Source: Rhynchopus sp. YZ270_cl-10 | Lineage: Eukaryota > Euglenozoa > Diplonemea > Diplonemida > Diplonemidae | Length of the DNA: 64,000 nt | Reading direction: 5' to 3' | NCBI GenBank assembly: GCA_964035575.1 | Contig: OZ037862.1 | Location: forward strand, 1,426,001 to 1,490,000 | Part shown: positions 1 through 10,020 of the stretch, piece by piece | Position numbering within the stretch: position 1 is the first letter of the stretch | How the letters are laid out: each line of letters starts with the position of its first letter | The notes under the pieces: model-generated | The model's input: only the letters and a program-made list of their open reading frames with translations | Database searches by the model: none | What the model was told of the DNA's origin: nothing | Made by a program: the position numbers and the translations under genes

Positions 1-24
1 TTCATCTTACAAGCTTTCTAATAA
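1..24 (+). repeat. Boundary motif copy 1 (3' part only)
   Basis: The window opens inside the recurring motif: TTCATCTTAC followed by AAGCTTTCT. The same core occurs near 3060, 11275, 14635, 25622, 36528, 42655, 56177, 59013 and 59675. Its upstream half lies outside the window. By analogy with the other copies, a + strand gene probably ends a short distance to the left. Confidence 0.6.
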
Positions 25-891
25 TTTGTCTAAGCAAGGCTTCGGCACATCTTGTTTTCGTTTCATTATTTTCTTCATAATTTTGTATTGTTCCTGCATG
101 TGTGCATGTGAACACAATGTAATGACCACCAAAAGTGGAAAGCATCCCACCCAAGTCTGTTGTTGGGCAATTGGGTAGTTTGTTTTGTGAATGTTTTGTA
201 GAATTTTTGTCGGCCCACTTTATTCCCGGGAGGTCCTCCCTTTGGTGTGCAGAGGGTGTTTTAAGCATTCTCTTCTCTCTTTTGCGGATGTTTGCGATTC
301 ATCGTTTTTATTGAGCTCCGAGACTGTCAAGACGTTCTTGCAGACCTAGCTCAAAGGCAGTGCCATACACTCAGTGGTAAACGTCCCTGCCCCTACTGCC
401 AACTGCAAGTTAAACCCTAGGGTATTTCAATACCGAATACCGGTAGTGGCTTCAGGTGCCTGCATCAACCATGTCTTTTAGATTTGTAGACAGCGCACCT
501 GCCTGGTACAGGTAATTTCTCAAGGAGACTTGTTGTTTTTCTTTTTCTTTTTTTTTTGATATTTTTCCGCAAACCCGCAAACCTGTGGAGAGCCAAAACC
601 ATTTTTCTCGCTTTTATTGCCTCTGTAGTTCTGAGAATAGTGAAGTTTTTCACGTCTCGAAAACTTTGGTTCCCAACTAAAACAGCACGTCCTGTGCGGC
701 TTTGCCAAATGTCCTCGTTTTTGTGTGGACTGGCGTCGCTCCCTATGTTCCACTTTAAGTAGTTCGCACATATCCTTTGTCTATCAAATAAGTATCAAAA
801 AGTATAAAATGTAAGCCCAAGCCGTTGTTCATCTTGCTTCAAACCTCCCAAATCCCACCACACCCCCAGGCTCTTTGAGAACGAACACAAA
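25..891. other. Intergenic stretch before the WWE gene
   Basis: No convincing gene is visible. Bases 376-453 match 39213-39280 (shared AACGTCCCTGCC, CTACTG, TAAACCCT and AGTGGCTTC), so they are a dispersed repeat. A pyrimidine-rich stretch ending CCCCCAG at about 870 lies 22 nt before the next start codon and would serve as a splice acceptor. Confidence 0.5.
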
Positions 892-2871
892 ATGCCTCCA
901 AAGAAGGGAAAGAAGACGAAGTTTTCTGAAGTGTCGCAGGACTGGGAGTGGAGGGACGACGAGGGCTCGTGGTTCAAATACAACGAAGAGGATGCAGCGA
1001 TCTTGGAGGGTCGGTGGCAGACGGACGGCGACACTGCGGTGTTCAGTACGACGGACTTCAGCTGGAACAACGAGCACCAGACTGTGTACAAAGTAGCCTA
1101 CGACTCCATGACACAGACAAACATTGAAACTGGCGTGACACGTGCTATCAGGCGTGGTGGTGTTGGCGGCAAGTCCCCCAAGAAGGCAAAAGTGAACACA
1201 GTCGCAAAGTGGATGTGGGAAGACGACGATGGGTGGGAGGACTTCAACGACGCCGACTCAGTCATGTTGGAAGAGGAGTACTTGGAGCGTGGCCCGAAGG
1301 CTGTCTTCAAGACGAGCAAGTTCAGTTTCAACAAAAAGTTCAAAACTATGTACGAACTCAACTTCGCAAAAATGGAGCAGAAGAACACCAAAAGCAAAAG
1401 CGTGCGTTCCATCCAGCGCAACGACCCCCACGGCAACGTCGTCGCGGGAGGAACTCCGAAGAAGGGGTCTCCGTTGAAGGGGAAGAAGAAGGGCCAGCAG
1501 TGCCAGGCGGAGGTGCCGTGGGAGTGGTTCGAGAACGAGACTATGAAGTGGAAGTCGTATGCAGGCAAGGACGCCACGATGCTTGAGTCTGCACACGCGA
1601 GTGGTTCGAAGGTGTTCATCACGAAGAATCTGTCCTTCAACAAAGAGGACCAGACGCAGTACCTCTTCGACTTCATCTCCATGACGCAGATCAACAACGA
1701 AAGTGGTACGTCTCGGAAGATGAAGCGGAAGCCTTCAGACGACGACGACGACGAAGATGAAGACGACGACGGCGGATACGCATCCGTCATGATGAGTGTT
1801 GCCAAGAAGGGCAAAGACAAGGCTTCGTCTGACGATCTCGCTCCCAAATTCGAGCCTTCCCTCACCGCAGCCGTCAGCAAGAAGCAGAGGGGGCTCGGAG
1901 CACAGTCCCTCAGGGGGAAGGTGAAGCGCGACTATGGCCCCTCAGTGTCGACAGACGAGCACGCAACGGAGTGCTTCGATGAGATGCTGGACAGGGAAGC
2001 TGAGTTTGCAGGCGAGTGGGCTGTGTTCTACCACTCTTACTCAGTGGCGGCTCTTCTTTACGAAGTGCAGGCCGCAGTGGCGTGTGTGTTATTCAGATTC
2101 AAATCTGAGTTTGCATCGCTCCCTCGTCTGATGCACGAGCCCTTCGAGCACATCCCTGACGCCGACCGCATGCTTGAAGAGTTCCCCACATGGTCCGACC
2201 GTGACCACAACCCAGCCTTCCGCAAGGTAGGTTTGTGTGGTGTTGTGGGCCTCCTTGCGGACGACGATGAGGCACCCCCCACCTCTTGCTTCTTAGCTGG
2301 GTACAGCGTCGGGCCCCTCACAGGACTGCTGGACGCACTGCTGGAGAAGTGTGGTGTGCCCAAGAAGAAGGTAAAAGCTCTTGCGCAGGACATCGTCAAG
2401 CTGGCTGTGAAACACGGGCTGGACTGTGGTGCATACGGTGGAAAGGCGTGCAAAAGCGGTCGTTCTGGCCACTACCTGCAGATCTTTATGAGGCGTGAAA
2501 TTGTCGACAAATACACCTACGCATCGCATGCGTACGGAGTGCCGGACGAGAAGCGCCAACCCATGGGGGAATACCTCGAGAAGAACAAAGCGCTCAAAGG
2601 CCAGGTGCGCATCACAGCAAACCCAGACGTCTTCCTCCAGGCCGCGTGTGTGCGGATGTTCCTCTACAGTGCGGACCCCTCCTTTCACGAGAAGCGCAAG
2701 GCCTTCCAGTCGAAGCTCGTAGGTGTGCTGAGCCCGCTCCTGGGAGGAGAGAAAGAGCGCATCAAAGCAGCAACCGGCATCTTTGGGGGTGCACCCCCAG
2801 AGTGGTGGTCTTCCGAGGCGCAGGAGGAGGAGTCGAAGATGTCGGCATCCCGGTACGGATCCTGCGCATGA
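892..2871 (+). CDS. Protein with three WWE domains and an unrecognised C-terminal domain
   Basis: A 659-residue protein with no signal peptide. Three WWE domains are visible at about residues 18-88, 107-176 and 210-279. Each opens with a Trp-x-Trp or Trp-x-x-Trp pair, has an acidic LE turn, and closes with a (T/E)Q-x-N...R pattern. WWE folds bind poly-ADP-ribose in proteins of ubiquitin and ADP-ribose signalling (family knowledge). Basic KKGKK-type patches between the domains and an Asp/Glu run at 282-293 suggest a nuclear location (inference). Residues about 346-640 form a second globular region (motifs WAVFYHSYS, GHYLQIFMRR, QVRITANPDVF) that I cannot place. No PARP catalytic H-Y-E signature, RING or HECT is evident. 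The first ATG is used; it follows a CCCCCAG acceptor-like site by 22 nt. The boundary motif lies about 165 bp after the stop. Confidence 0.85.
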   Translation: MPPKKGKKTKFSEVSQDWEWRDDEGSWFKYNEEDAAILEGRWQTDGDTAVFSTTDFSWNNEHQTVYKVAYDSMTQTNIETGVTRAIRRGGVGGKSPKKAKVNTVAKWMWEDDDGWEDFNDADSVMLEEEYLERGPKAVFKTSKFSFNKKFKTMYELNFAKMEQKNTKSKSVRSIQRNDPHGNVVAGGTPKKGSPLKGKKKGQQCQAEVPWEWFENETMKWKSYAGKDATMLESAHASGSKVFITKNLSFNKEDQTQYLFDFISMTQINNESGTSRKMKRKPSDDDDDEDEDDDGGYASVMMSVAKKGKDKASSDDLAPKFEPSLTAAVSKKQRGLGAQSLRGKVKRDYGPSVSTDEHATECFDEMLDREAEFAGEWAVFYHSYSVAALLYEVQAAVACVLFRFKSEFASLPRLMHEPFEHIPDADRMLEEFPTWSDRDHNPAFRKVGLCGVVGLLADDDEAPPTSCFLAGYSVGPLTGLLDALLEKCGVPKKKVKALAQDIVKLAVKHGLDCGAYGGKACKSGRSGHYLQIFMRREIVDKYTYASHAYGVPDEKRQPMGEYLEKNKALKGQVRITANPDVFLQAACVRMFLYSADPSFHEKRKAFQSKLVGVLSPLLGGEKERIKAATGIFGGAPPEWWSSEAQEEESKMSASRYGSCA

Positions 2872-3033
2872 TGAGTGTCCTCCTTGCCCCACCCCTCGCA
2901 ATCGTGTCTCAAGACACGTGCCCCCACTCCCCAACCCTGTTTTTTAGAACCCTGCATCAATCTACCATAAAGTTTTTGACGCGAACCCATTCCCCTCGGT
3001 GCGGGGTTCTTGATTTCCCCCCTTTTTGTGATC

Positions 3034-3074
3034 AAGGTGACTAAGTTCGAGGCTGAGGTTCATCTTGTAAACAT
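3034..3074 (+). repeat. Boundary motif copy 2
   Basis: Reads AAGGTGACTAAG, then GAGGCTGAGGTTCATCTTG, followed by a T run of over 20 bases. It lies 163 bp after the WWE stop codon. Compared with the best copies, the CACGTG portion is degraded (TTCGAG). Confidence 0.65.
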
Positions 3075-3730
3075 TTTTTTTTTTTTTTTTTTTTTTTGGT
3101 TCTTTTTGGAGTGAGTTTTATTTGATCGGTTGTGTGTTTTTTTCCCACTCCAAATTGTACGTGTATAATGGACTCGCGCGGAATTTTGAGAGAGCACTTC
3201 GCGAAAAAATAGTCTACACGACAAATTGTTGTCAAACGCACACCTGATTTCACGTCCTTTCCGTTTCCCTTTCCCTTCCCTTTCCTCCCCAACACGACAG
3301 CGCTCTGCCTCTGTCCATATCAATAAGTTATTGGTACGTTATTAAGGGTAGCACAATTAAAAATATTGTTTAGTGTCCTGCGCGCGAACAGATTTTTGGA
3401 AATCCAAAAAAAAAAAATAATTGGGACACAACTACAAAAAAAATAATTTTTATGGTTGGTAGGTTGAAGTCAGGACGGACGAAGTCTCGGAGGGCCCTAA
3501 GGGGGAAGGTAGGTAGGGCACTTCTGTCTGGGAAAAAGTGACCAGAAAAAAAAAATGTTGGGGTCCCGTGCTCCCAAATGTGCGAAATAAGCAAGAAATA
3601 AGCATTTTTGCGCGCACGTGTATAAAAAAAAATCCGCCTCCGGTGGGGTTCGTTTTCGAGGATTTTCAGAGATCTCACGTTATGAAGATTTCCTTAAGAA
3701 ACCATTGAATCTCATATTTCAGAATAATAG

Positions 3731-6062
3731 TCATACTGTGGGTGTTATAACGTTATCTATAACGTTAATAACGTTATTAAAAGTGTTATTTTTGTTATTT
3801 TTTTTCCTATCTACTTCTAAGGGCCAGGAGTGGTTCGGAACGTGCCCAAAACCCCCCAAAAAATTTTTTTGGGGGGGTTACAACAAAAAAAATGCCCCAA
3901 AAACATGTTTTTTTCATATTTTAAAAAAATTCCAACAAAAAAAGTGTTATTGGAGTGTTATTTGAGTGTTATTTTCAACATTTTTTTTCACAAAAATGCC
4001 AAAAATGCCAGATTTTGCCAACAAAAATACCAAAAATGGCCGAAAGTTACATATTTTTACCTCCTACACACCAAAAATCCACCAAAAATGTGTCCCGAGA
4101 AAAAATGAGTCCCAAAAATAGCCACTCTCAAAAAAGTTCCTATTTAAAAATTCTTCCAAAACATAGCTTACAATTAGTAGTTTTCATTGACGCGCAATTA
4201 TTGACGAGCACAAAATCCTGTTACAGGCGTGCAATGTGTAACCGCTAAAGACGCCTCCCTAAAGCGATGGTGGTAGGTGAAGGGGAGGGAGGAGGTGAAA
4301 AGTGCAAGGGGGGTCTGGAGGACCCCGGGAGAGCTTGGTCGACGTGCCCGCGTAATGCAGGATACATAAAGACGCGTTCCTCCGTCCAGATGGGTCATCG
4401 CTTGCACTTCTTCATTGACCCAACGACCTCCGTTGTTTTGGTCATACCCCGGCTCGCTGATTTTGAGACCAAATATTTTCCCCAGCAATTTTTACCCACA
4501 AAAAATTGGGAATTTTTTATTTTTGCTGCCTGATATGTTGTGCAGGTCTGGAGTGGAAGCGTGTAATTACAAATACTTAATTACACAGTTTCCACTCATT
4601 TTCCACAGAAAAATCCCATACCTAGACCCATCACAAGAGCTTGCCAAGAGCTTGTAATAATCTCCAAAACTCTAATAATACTCTAATAAATCACTCATAA
4701 TTGATTTTAGTTTTGTTTTACACCACCCCCATAGACCACCCTAATTATTATGAAACTCTTAGTCAGTCACTGCTATAGCCATTTAACCCAGGGAGCATAG
4801 CTAGTGCAAGAAATTCGACTTTGGAAACCTTCTGGAAAGTCTGTCCTCTGCTCGCGGAGGACTAGGCACAAGAAAATATTGCGTTCCCCCAGAAACCAGT
4901 TTTTGTCACAGTAATTTTTGCCCAGGGCATGCTCTTGAAGCATGGCGGCTTGGTGTGAGAAGGGGCAGTGTGTTGTTTTGTTCGATTTCAACGGTTGTTA
5001 GAACGAGTCAAGTGGATGCTTATCTAAACACTGACTTTAGTACAGACCCGAGAGATCACACATGACTTTGAGGAAAGAACAAAGCAATGCATCTGTACCC
5101 GCACGCCAGGTTGTAGTTACTTCAGAATTTTCTTAAGTTTGCATGAAAGAGAAGGGGGCGAAACCTTTGTATACGTCTACGACGAAGGTAGTAGCCTAAT
5201 GACAACCATGTGGTGGCTGTAATTCACATCCCTTAGAATTACCAGAATTCAGCCTTTGATGAAGTAACGTGCATACTTGTATGTGCGTGTCACGCTTCTC
5301 CACCCTTAAATGGGTGCACATGCACGAAGATTAGTAGGCAAGTGGTAACCCTTCTTGACTAGTGCAAACTTAAGAATTTTCTGCTGTAACTTACCAAAAT
5401 CGATTTTCTTTCACCCCAAACACCCGCAACACCCCACCTGCTACTTCGGTAGCCTGTGTTGTTGGGAGTTGGTTCTCATGTTGATCCCCAGTGTCTTGCA
5501 CTGCTTCTTCTGAGCCCAACGCTGTTTGGCCTGTCGACGTAATAAATACGAAGACAGGGGGGCGGTGCCAACAATTTTCCAATGATGTAACGTTTATCTG
5601 ATTGATTTATCGGTTGATATACCTTGGCAATGCTTGTGTGCTACTTCATGCACACCAAGAAAGGTATATTGAACGGTACTTTCAAGCGATACTTCGTTAT
5701 GTCATTGGGGGTTATTTTTGTTATTGCGTTGTGGTACCCAGGTGCCCAGGCACAGGCACCCAGGTCCAGGTACCCACGTACACAGGTACACAGGTACCCA
5801 GGTACCCAGGTACACCGGCACTGTGTACTGGGTACCTGGGTACCTGGGTACCTGGGTACCTGGGTACCTGGGTACCTGGGTACCTGGGTACCTGGGTACC
5901 TGGGTACCTGGGTACCATAACGCAATAACAAAAATAACAGTTATAACGGTGTTATAACGTTATCGATAACGTTATAACACTAAAATTTTTTGTTTTTACG
6001 TTATTGGATAACGTTATAACAAAAATAACGTTATACATAACGTTATAACACCCACAGTATGA
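3731..6062. mobile_element. Inner TIR element with 4-bp target duplication
   Basis: Terminal inverted repeats of 37 bp (3731-3767 and 6026-6062, one mismatch) begin TCATACTGTGGGTGTTATAA. ATAG directly flanks both ends (3727-3730 and 6063-6066), the expected footprint of a cut-and-paste insertion. The ends are rich in the palindrome ATAACGTTAT. No long reading frame or transposase signature was found across 2.3 kb, so it appears non-autonomous. It contains a C6A6T7G7 palindrome at 3852-3877 and the GGTACC minisatellite palindrome at 5711-5938. Confidence 0.65.
5711..5938. repeat. 228-bp palindrome built on a GGTACC minisatellite
   Basis: Bases 5830-5916 are about 11 copies of the 8-mer GGGTACCT. 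Bases 5735-5820 are a less regular array of the reverse-complement unit AGGTACCC. Outside these, 5711-5739 and 5910-5938 pair almost perfectly (TTGTTATTGCGTT against AACGCAATAACAA). The whole segment can fold into one long hairpin, and every repeat unit also contains the 6-bp palindrome GGTACC. Confidence 0.8.
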
Positions 6063-6224
6063 ATAGTACCTCAGAGTGTTTTTGGACACACATGTGACCC
6101 CACCGTGGAGAGCAATCGGCTCGTGAAATCAAAAGAAAGTGGAGAAAAGGTACAAGAATAAAAAAGTTGGGTACCGTGCGCCTGCGGCGCTGCCTGTTCC
6201 CTACCAATTTCTACAGGCAAACAC

Positions 6225-6710
6225 TTGCCCCCTTTACCTTACACTGACGGGTTTTGACCAAAACCAAGAACTTGTCCATTTCGGCAAATTGACCCCACCA
6301 CAGAACGGACGGATTCCGAAAATGCAAATGCCGGTGTTTTCGCGCATTTTCATGTTTCAAGACGTCAGGATCAGGGAGAGAAAATCTGGTTGTGGGATTT
6401 ACCTTGGCCCTCTTTACCCTACATGGATTTTGACCAAAACCAAGAATTTGGCCATTTCGGCAAAGTGACCCCACCACAGTGCGGACGGATTCCGGAAATT
6501 CCAATCGCGGTATGTTTTCGGGCTGAAAACCCACTGTTTTTTCAGGGGAAAAAATTGCTTCCAAATGTCGGAATTTTCCGAATTTTCCTGAAAATGACCC
6601 TTGTTTACGAGTATGGGTTCATATTTTGCGAAAATTTAAGTCACTAAAATTTTGTCCATTTTCCCGTATTCACCCCACCACAAGCCGGGATTGGCTCAGA
6701 AATGCAACAA
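6225..6710 (+). repeat. Three diverged copies of the GACCCCACCAC family
   Basis: Segments at about 6225-6345, 6405-6515 and 6640-6710 share the order TTTGACCAAAACCAAGAA, CCATTTCGGCAAA, TGACCCCACCAC, CGGACGGATTCC. The same core occurs in the 263-bp tandem units at 40624-41412 and, reversed, near 40210. Not coding. Confidence 0.65.
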
Positions 6711-6864
6711 AACGCCCCAGAGTTAGGAAATAGCCTGAAAAGAGGGCAAAATAGGTGAGGGAAAAATTATTTTTTTTTGACTAGTTATTTTTTTTTTGCG
6801 TGCGTGCGAACAGATTTTTGGGGAGCGGTGGGACACTAAACAAGGTTTTTAATTGTGCTACCCT

Positions 6865-7462
6865 AACAAAAAAACACCTAAAATTCCTGTTCGTAGAAAC
6901 GGGAAAGCGGATATGGCAGGGGCACATATGTGGTTTACAACTGCTTCTGTACGGCTGTGGTCCTTCAGAGCGTTTAAACGGTTTTGGGTTTTGTTTTCTT
7001 TGCTGGCGTTTTTCTCCTGTTTATTTCTAAACAAATATGTGTGTTTTCTGCTCTCTAAAGCATTTGTCTGTGAGGTATACAGTACAGGAGTGTGAACAGG
7101 TTTCCGTCGTATTAGCCTGTCTCCATGACGCGGTCAATGTTGTCCGTGCCTTTAATCTTACCTCCACTTTCTGTCCGTTGTTGCTTGCGGCATTTGCTTG
7201 GAAGAACGTTTGGGTGTTTTATACGTTTCCCCCCGGTGTCTGCGTCTACAGACGTTTGCACTTTCAAGTTCATATGTTTTCAAGGTTCCTTGTTGAGGCA
7301 TGTGCTTAATAAGTGATACCCACCAAGGACGGAAACGAAAACAATATTAACAGGTCAATGTTTGACTTCGCATAAAACAACGCACTCAACGCTCACTTTC
7401 ATCCCCTCTCCATCCTCTTCATAATACATCACCGCCACAGATTATGTCCTTAAGCATGTCCC
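6865..7462. other. Intergenic stretch before the HNH element
   Basis: Short overlapping reading frames with no recognisable protein character; T-rich. No RNA gene or repeat was identified. Confidence 0.4.
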
Positions 7463-7527
7463 TTTATATATACGCGGTAGAGTCCGCTCTGCCTAGACTC
7501 TGTCTACGGCGTACCCATCCTTGACTC
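7463..7527 (+). repeat. Left 65-bp direct repeat with hairpin
   Basis: Begins TTTATATATACGCGG, ends CCCATCCTTGACTC, and is identical to 9240-9304. Internally TACGCGGTAGAGTC can pair with GACTCTGTCTACGGCGTA (one mismatch and a 4-nt bulge) around a GCTCTGCCTA-type loop. The TATATATA start could act as a promoter for the nuclease gene 83 bp downstream (inference). Confidence 0.85.
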
Positions 7528-7610
7528 CGCCTCGAGGACTCCCCGCCGCCGCCCCCTTTCAGCTACACCATTTTACTTTAATATTTAAAAAAAAATCCCC
7601 TCCCCCAAGT

Positions 7611-8935
7611 ATGCCTGGCAACACAGATGGCGTTGCCTCGTCTCCTGAAGGCAGAGCCGAGCAGAGCGTCACTGATTTGGAGTCAGATAAGAAGAGGATG
7701 ATATCACGGGAGGACATGCTGCAGAAGCAGATTGTAGGGTTGCAAGGGTTTCAGTCAAATGTACCGGAATACGATGCAAGCAGGTTGCCGCGTTACTTCT
7801 GTTTGGATTCAAAGATGATAATCGCAATGACCCCAAAGTGGAACAAAGGATCGCCAGGCTCGAGCAGCAGCTGGAGGTGTGACACTTACTTCCCACACCC
7901 ATTTTTATTTTATTTTTCTAGCATGCCCTATCACAACAGTTGTGTCGGGGTTGCAAAGTCGGCAGTGGTGATATATACATCACCACTGCTAGTGTTTGCA
8001 CAACTTTGTATTTTATTTTCTCTCTGTACCTTCTTTTCATTAGAAAAAGAATGTATATGAAACAATATTTTATTTTGTTGTTTCTAGTCGTTGCACATTC
8101 ACTTTCCACACATCAACAGAGAGTCGAGGAAGATCTGTCGACTACGCGGAAGGATTTGGCGACTGCCAGGGCGGTGGCGCTGAAGGTAGCTGCACTGCAG
8201 GGTGGAGGTGGAGCCCCGGCCTATACACTAGCAGATGTAGCAGCAAGGACCAACTATGACCTGGAGGAACGTTTCTCAGCATACCGGTGTTTTGCCCCTA
8301 CCTTTGACAAGACTGACACTCTGAGTTCAAACTCAACTCAGGCAAAGAAAAAGCGTGCCAACATTGCTCGTTGCCACACCGAGCAGTGCGTGGTTTGTGG
8401 AGAACCATACGAAGTAGGAGGACCTGAGAACTCGAATCCAAAAGTGTCAGTTGCTCACATTCTGAAGAATGCAAAATTCTGCAAGGGAGTAGGGGTGAAC
8501 TTCTACGATACGGGCGACTGTTCAAACTTTTTGCTACTCTGTGGTGTGGAGAGCAAGGAAGATTCGTGTCATGGACAATTCGACAAGTTTCGTATGTCAT
8601 TCAGACACGTTCGCAGCAACCAGGATATGACCAAGTGGCTTGTTATTGGAGGAGGATGGAGACATGGTATTCTAGTTACACTCAAAAGCAAGCCACACAG
8701 ACGAGTTATGCACGCCCACTTATTTCGTGCCCTCAGAGAAAGGACATTAAATATTCCAGAAGAGATTAAGCAGGCACCCAGTAATGTCCTTGCCCGTGTT
8801 ACTTACATAGGAGATGAACAGCTTCCAGACATCCACACAAACGACTTCAAAACGGATTTGAGTGATTCACAGGACAGGACAATCGCAGCAGACGATGTGT
8901 ATCTCGGCAATGCTTCTGATACCGAAGAAGAATGA
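7611..8935 (+). CDS. HNH endonuclease-like protein, two exons
   Basis: The C-terminal exon (8120-8935, 271 residues and stop) holds an HNH-type zinc module. It has CVVCGE, a spaced AHIL histidine, an Asn followed by FLLLCG, and CHGQFDKF, the usual Cys-x2-Cys / AHI / N-LLLC / CH-x-FD arrangement of HNH nucleases. It continues to an acidic tail (DTEEE). Upstream, 7611-7876 encodes a start (MPGNTDGV) and a Lys/Glu/Gln-rich coiled-coil stretch ending LEQQLE. This joins smoothly to RVEEDLSTTRKD if 7877-8119 is removed as a GT-AG intron (donor GTGTGA, acceptor CAACAG). Exon 1 does not stay in one frame throughout (change near 7760-7790), so it is either mis-modelled, contains another tiny intron, or is damaged. 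A pyrimidine tract ending TTTCAG lies about 57 nt before the ATG. Confidence 0.6.
7955..8005. repeat. Hairpin inside the nuclease-gene intron
   Basis: GCAGTGGTGAT and ATCACCACTGC form a perfect 11-bp stem around ATATAC. Outer bases GTTGCAAA and TTTGCACAAC extend the pairing imperfectly. It falls wholly within the proposed intron 7877-8119. Confidence 0.7.
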
Positions 8936-9239
8936 GACAAGGGTCTAAGTTGTTAAAGACAAGTGTGTACTTTCTCAACAACACTTCACTTATCCGTTAT
9001 CTATGTATGTAAGCTGTGTGGTGTCTCTGGTGCCTCTCTTGTGTAGAGACATGTCAAAGGATTGAGGGGGTTTTTGGGGATTATTTTACTTGCCCAACAA
9101 AGAAACGATGGAGGACCTTCTAGGGTGCCCATGCTCAGACAACGTAGAAGAAGCCGGTTATCTTCGTCACACTATGTGTGAATAGTAATGTGTCAAACAA
9201 ACGAACCCCTCCCTCTGTTCCTTTTTATTGATTGTCGTG

Positions 9240-9304
9240 TTTATATATACGCGGTAGAGTCCGCTCTGCCTAGACTCTGTCTACGGCGTACCCATCCTTG
9301 ACTC
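9240..9304 (+). repeat. Right 65-bp direct repeat with hairpin
   Basis: Exact copy of 7463-7527. It ends one base before the sequence AACACAGATTC, where similarity to 20472 onward starts. Confidence 0.85.
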
Positions 9305-9378
9305 TAACACAGATTCGTTGATTGTGCCCTCACTCCACTTGTGCACCACATCCACACACAAAGCCCAAAGAGTGTACA

Positions 9379-10020
9379 ATGGTGAAGCACACTGCGCTGT
9401 GCGTGCTGCTGTGTGCATCGGAGGTGTACGGACACGGCCACGTTGTGACACCGCCGTCGCGTGTGGAGCTCGGCAAGACAGGGGGCAACACGAACTGCGG
9501 GCAGATCATCTGGGAGCCCTACAGCGTGGAGGGTCCGGATGGGTGGCCGGCAGACGGGACGATTGCGGCAGGGGGTGCACACTCGCGCTTCCCGGAGCTG
9601 AACGTGCAGACGGCGACACGCTGGGAGAGGGTTGCGGTGTCGTCGGGACGACGAAGTTTGCGTGGAAGTTTCTTGTGAACCACGTGACGAAGGACTACAA
9701 GTACTACATCACGCGTGTGGGGTGGGACGAGGCGGCACCGCTGACACGCGCAACGTTTGAGACTGCACCCTTCTGTGTTGTGGACGGGGGGATGACAGAG
9801 CCGCCGGCACTTGACGAGCACACGTGCAACGTGCCGACACGCGAGGGGTACCACATCATTCTGAGTGTGTGGGATGTGGGTGACACGTCGAACAGCTTCT
9901 TCAACGTGATTGATGCCATGTTCTCTGGTGGTGGTGGTGGCAGCCCGCCTGTGCCTGTGCCAACAGCTCCTGTGCCTGTGCCTGTGCCTGTGCCGACCTC
10001 ACCTGTGACACCCCTCGTAC
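9379..10020 (+). pseudogene. Decayed AA10 LPMO copy
   Basis: Starts like the intact-looking relatives (signal peptide ending VYG, then [10 protein letters not shown]). It carries a Cys-to-Gly change in the VELCKTGG position and a 1-nt frame loss near 9650, so the first frame stops at 9678. The second frame carries the rest of the LPMO domain ([35 protein letters not shown]) and an in-frame Gly/Pro-Val linker. The CBM1-like modules present in the copies at 20545 and 31532 are missing: about 670 bp corresponding to 21160-21833 is gone. It is the left-most array member, next to the HNH cassette. Confidence 0.85.

Larger units (their letters stand above)
3345..6864. mobile_element. Outer inverted-repeat element (non-autonomous DNA transposon candidate)
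   Basis: Bases 3345-3378 and 6831-6864 are reverse complements with 2 mismatches in 34 (ends AGGGTAGCACAATT and AATTGTGCTACCCT). Just inside both ends, GCGAACAGATTTTTGG recurs in the same orientation (3384-3399 and 6806-6821), which is odd for a simple TIR element. No target-site duplication is evident and no transposase reading frame was recognised. A second TIR element (3731-6062) lies inside it, so this one would be the older host copy. Some or all of the pairing could instead reflect an old local inversion. Confidence 0.5.
7463..9304 (+). mobile_element. HNH-nuclease cassette flanked by 65-bp direct repeats
   Basis: Identical 65-bp direct repeats (7463-7527 and 9240-9304) bracket one gene for an HNH nuclease. 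The right repeat ends within two bases of the point where homology to the downstream tandem array begins (9306 corresponds to 20472), so the cassette sits exactly at the array edge. A nuclease gene between long identical repeats suggests a mobile or homing cassette, but no known family was recognised. Excision between the repeats would leave one 65-bp copy. Confidence 0.55.

Noticed and set aside
5602-5957. Overlapping frames in the GGTACC minisatellite
   Set aside because: Repeat-derived frames on both strands, within a non-coding TIR element.
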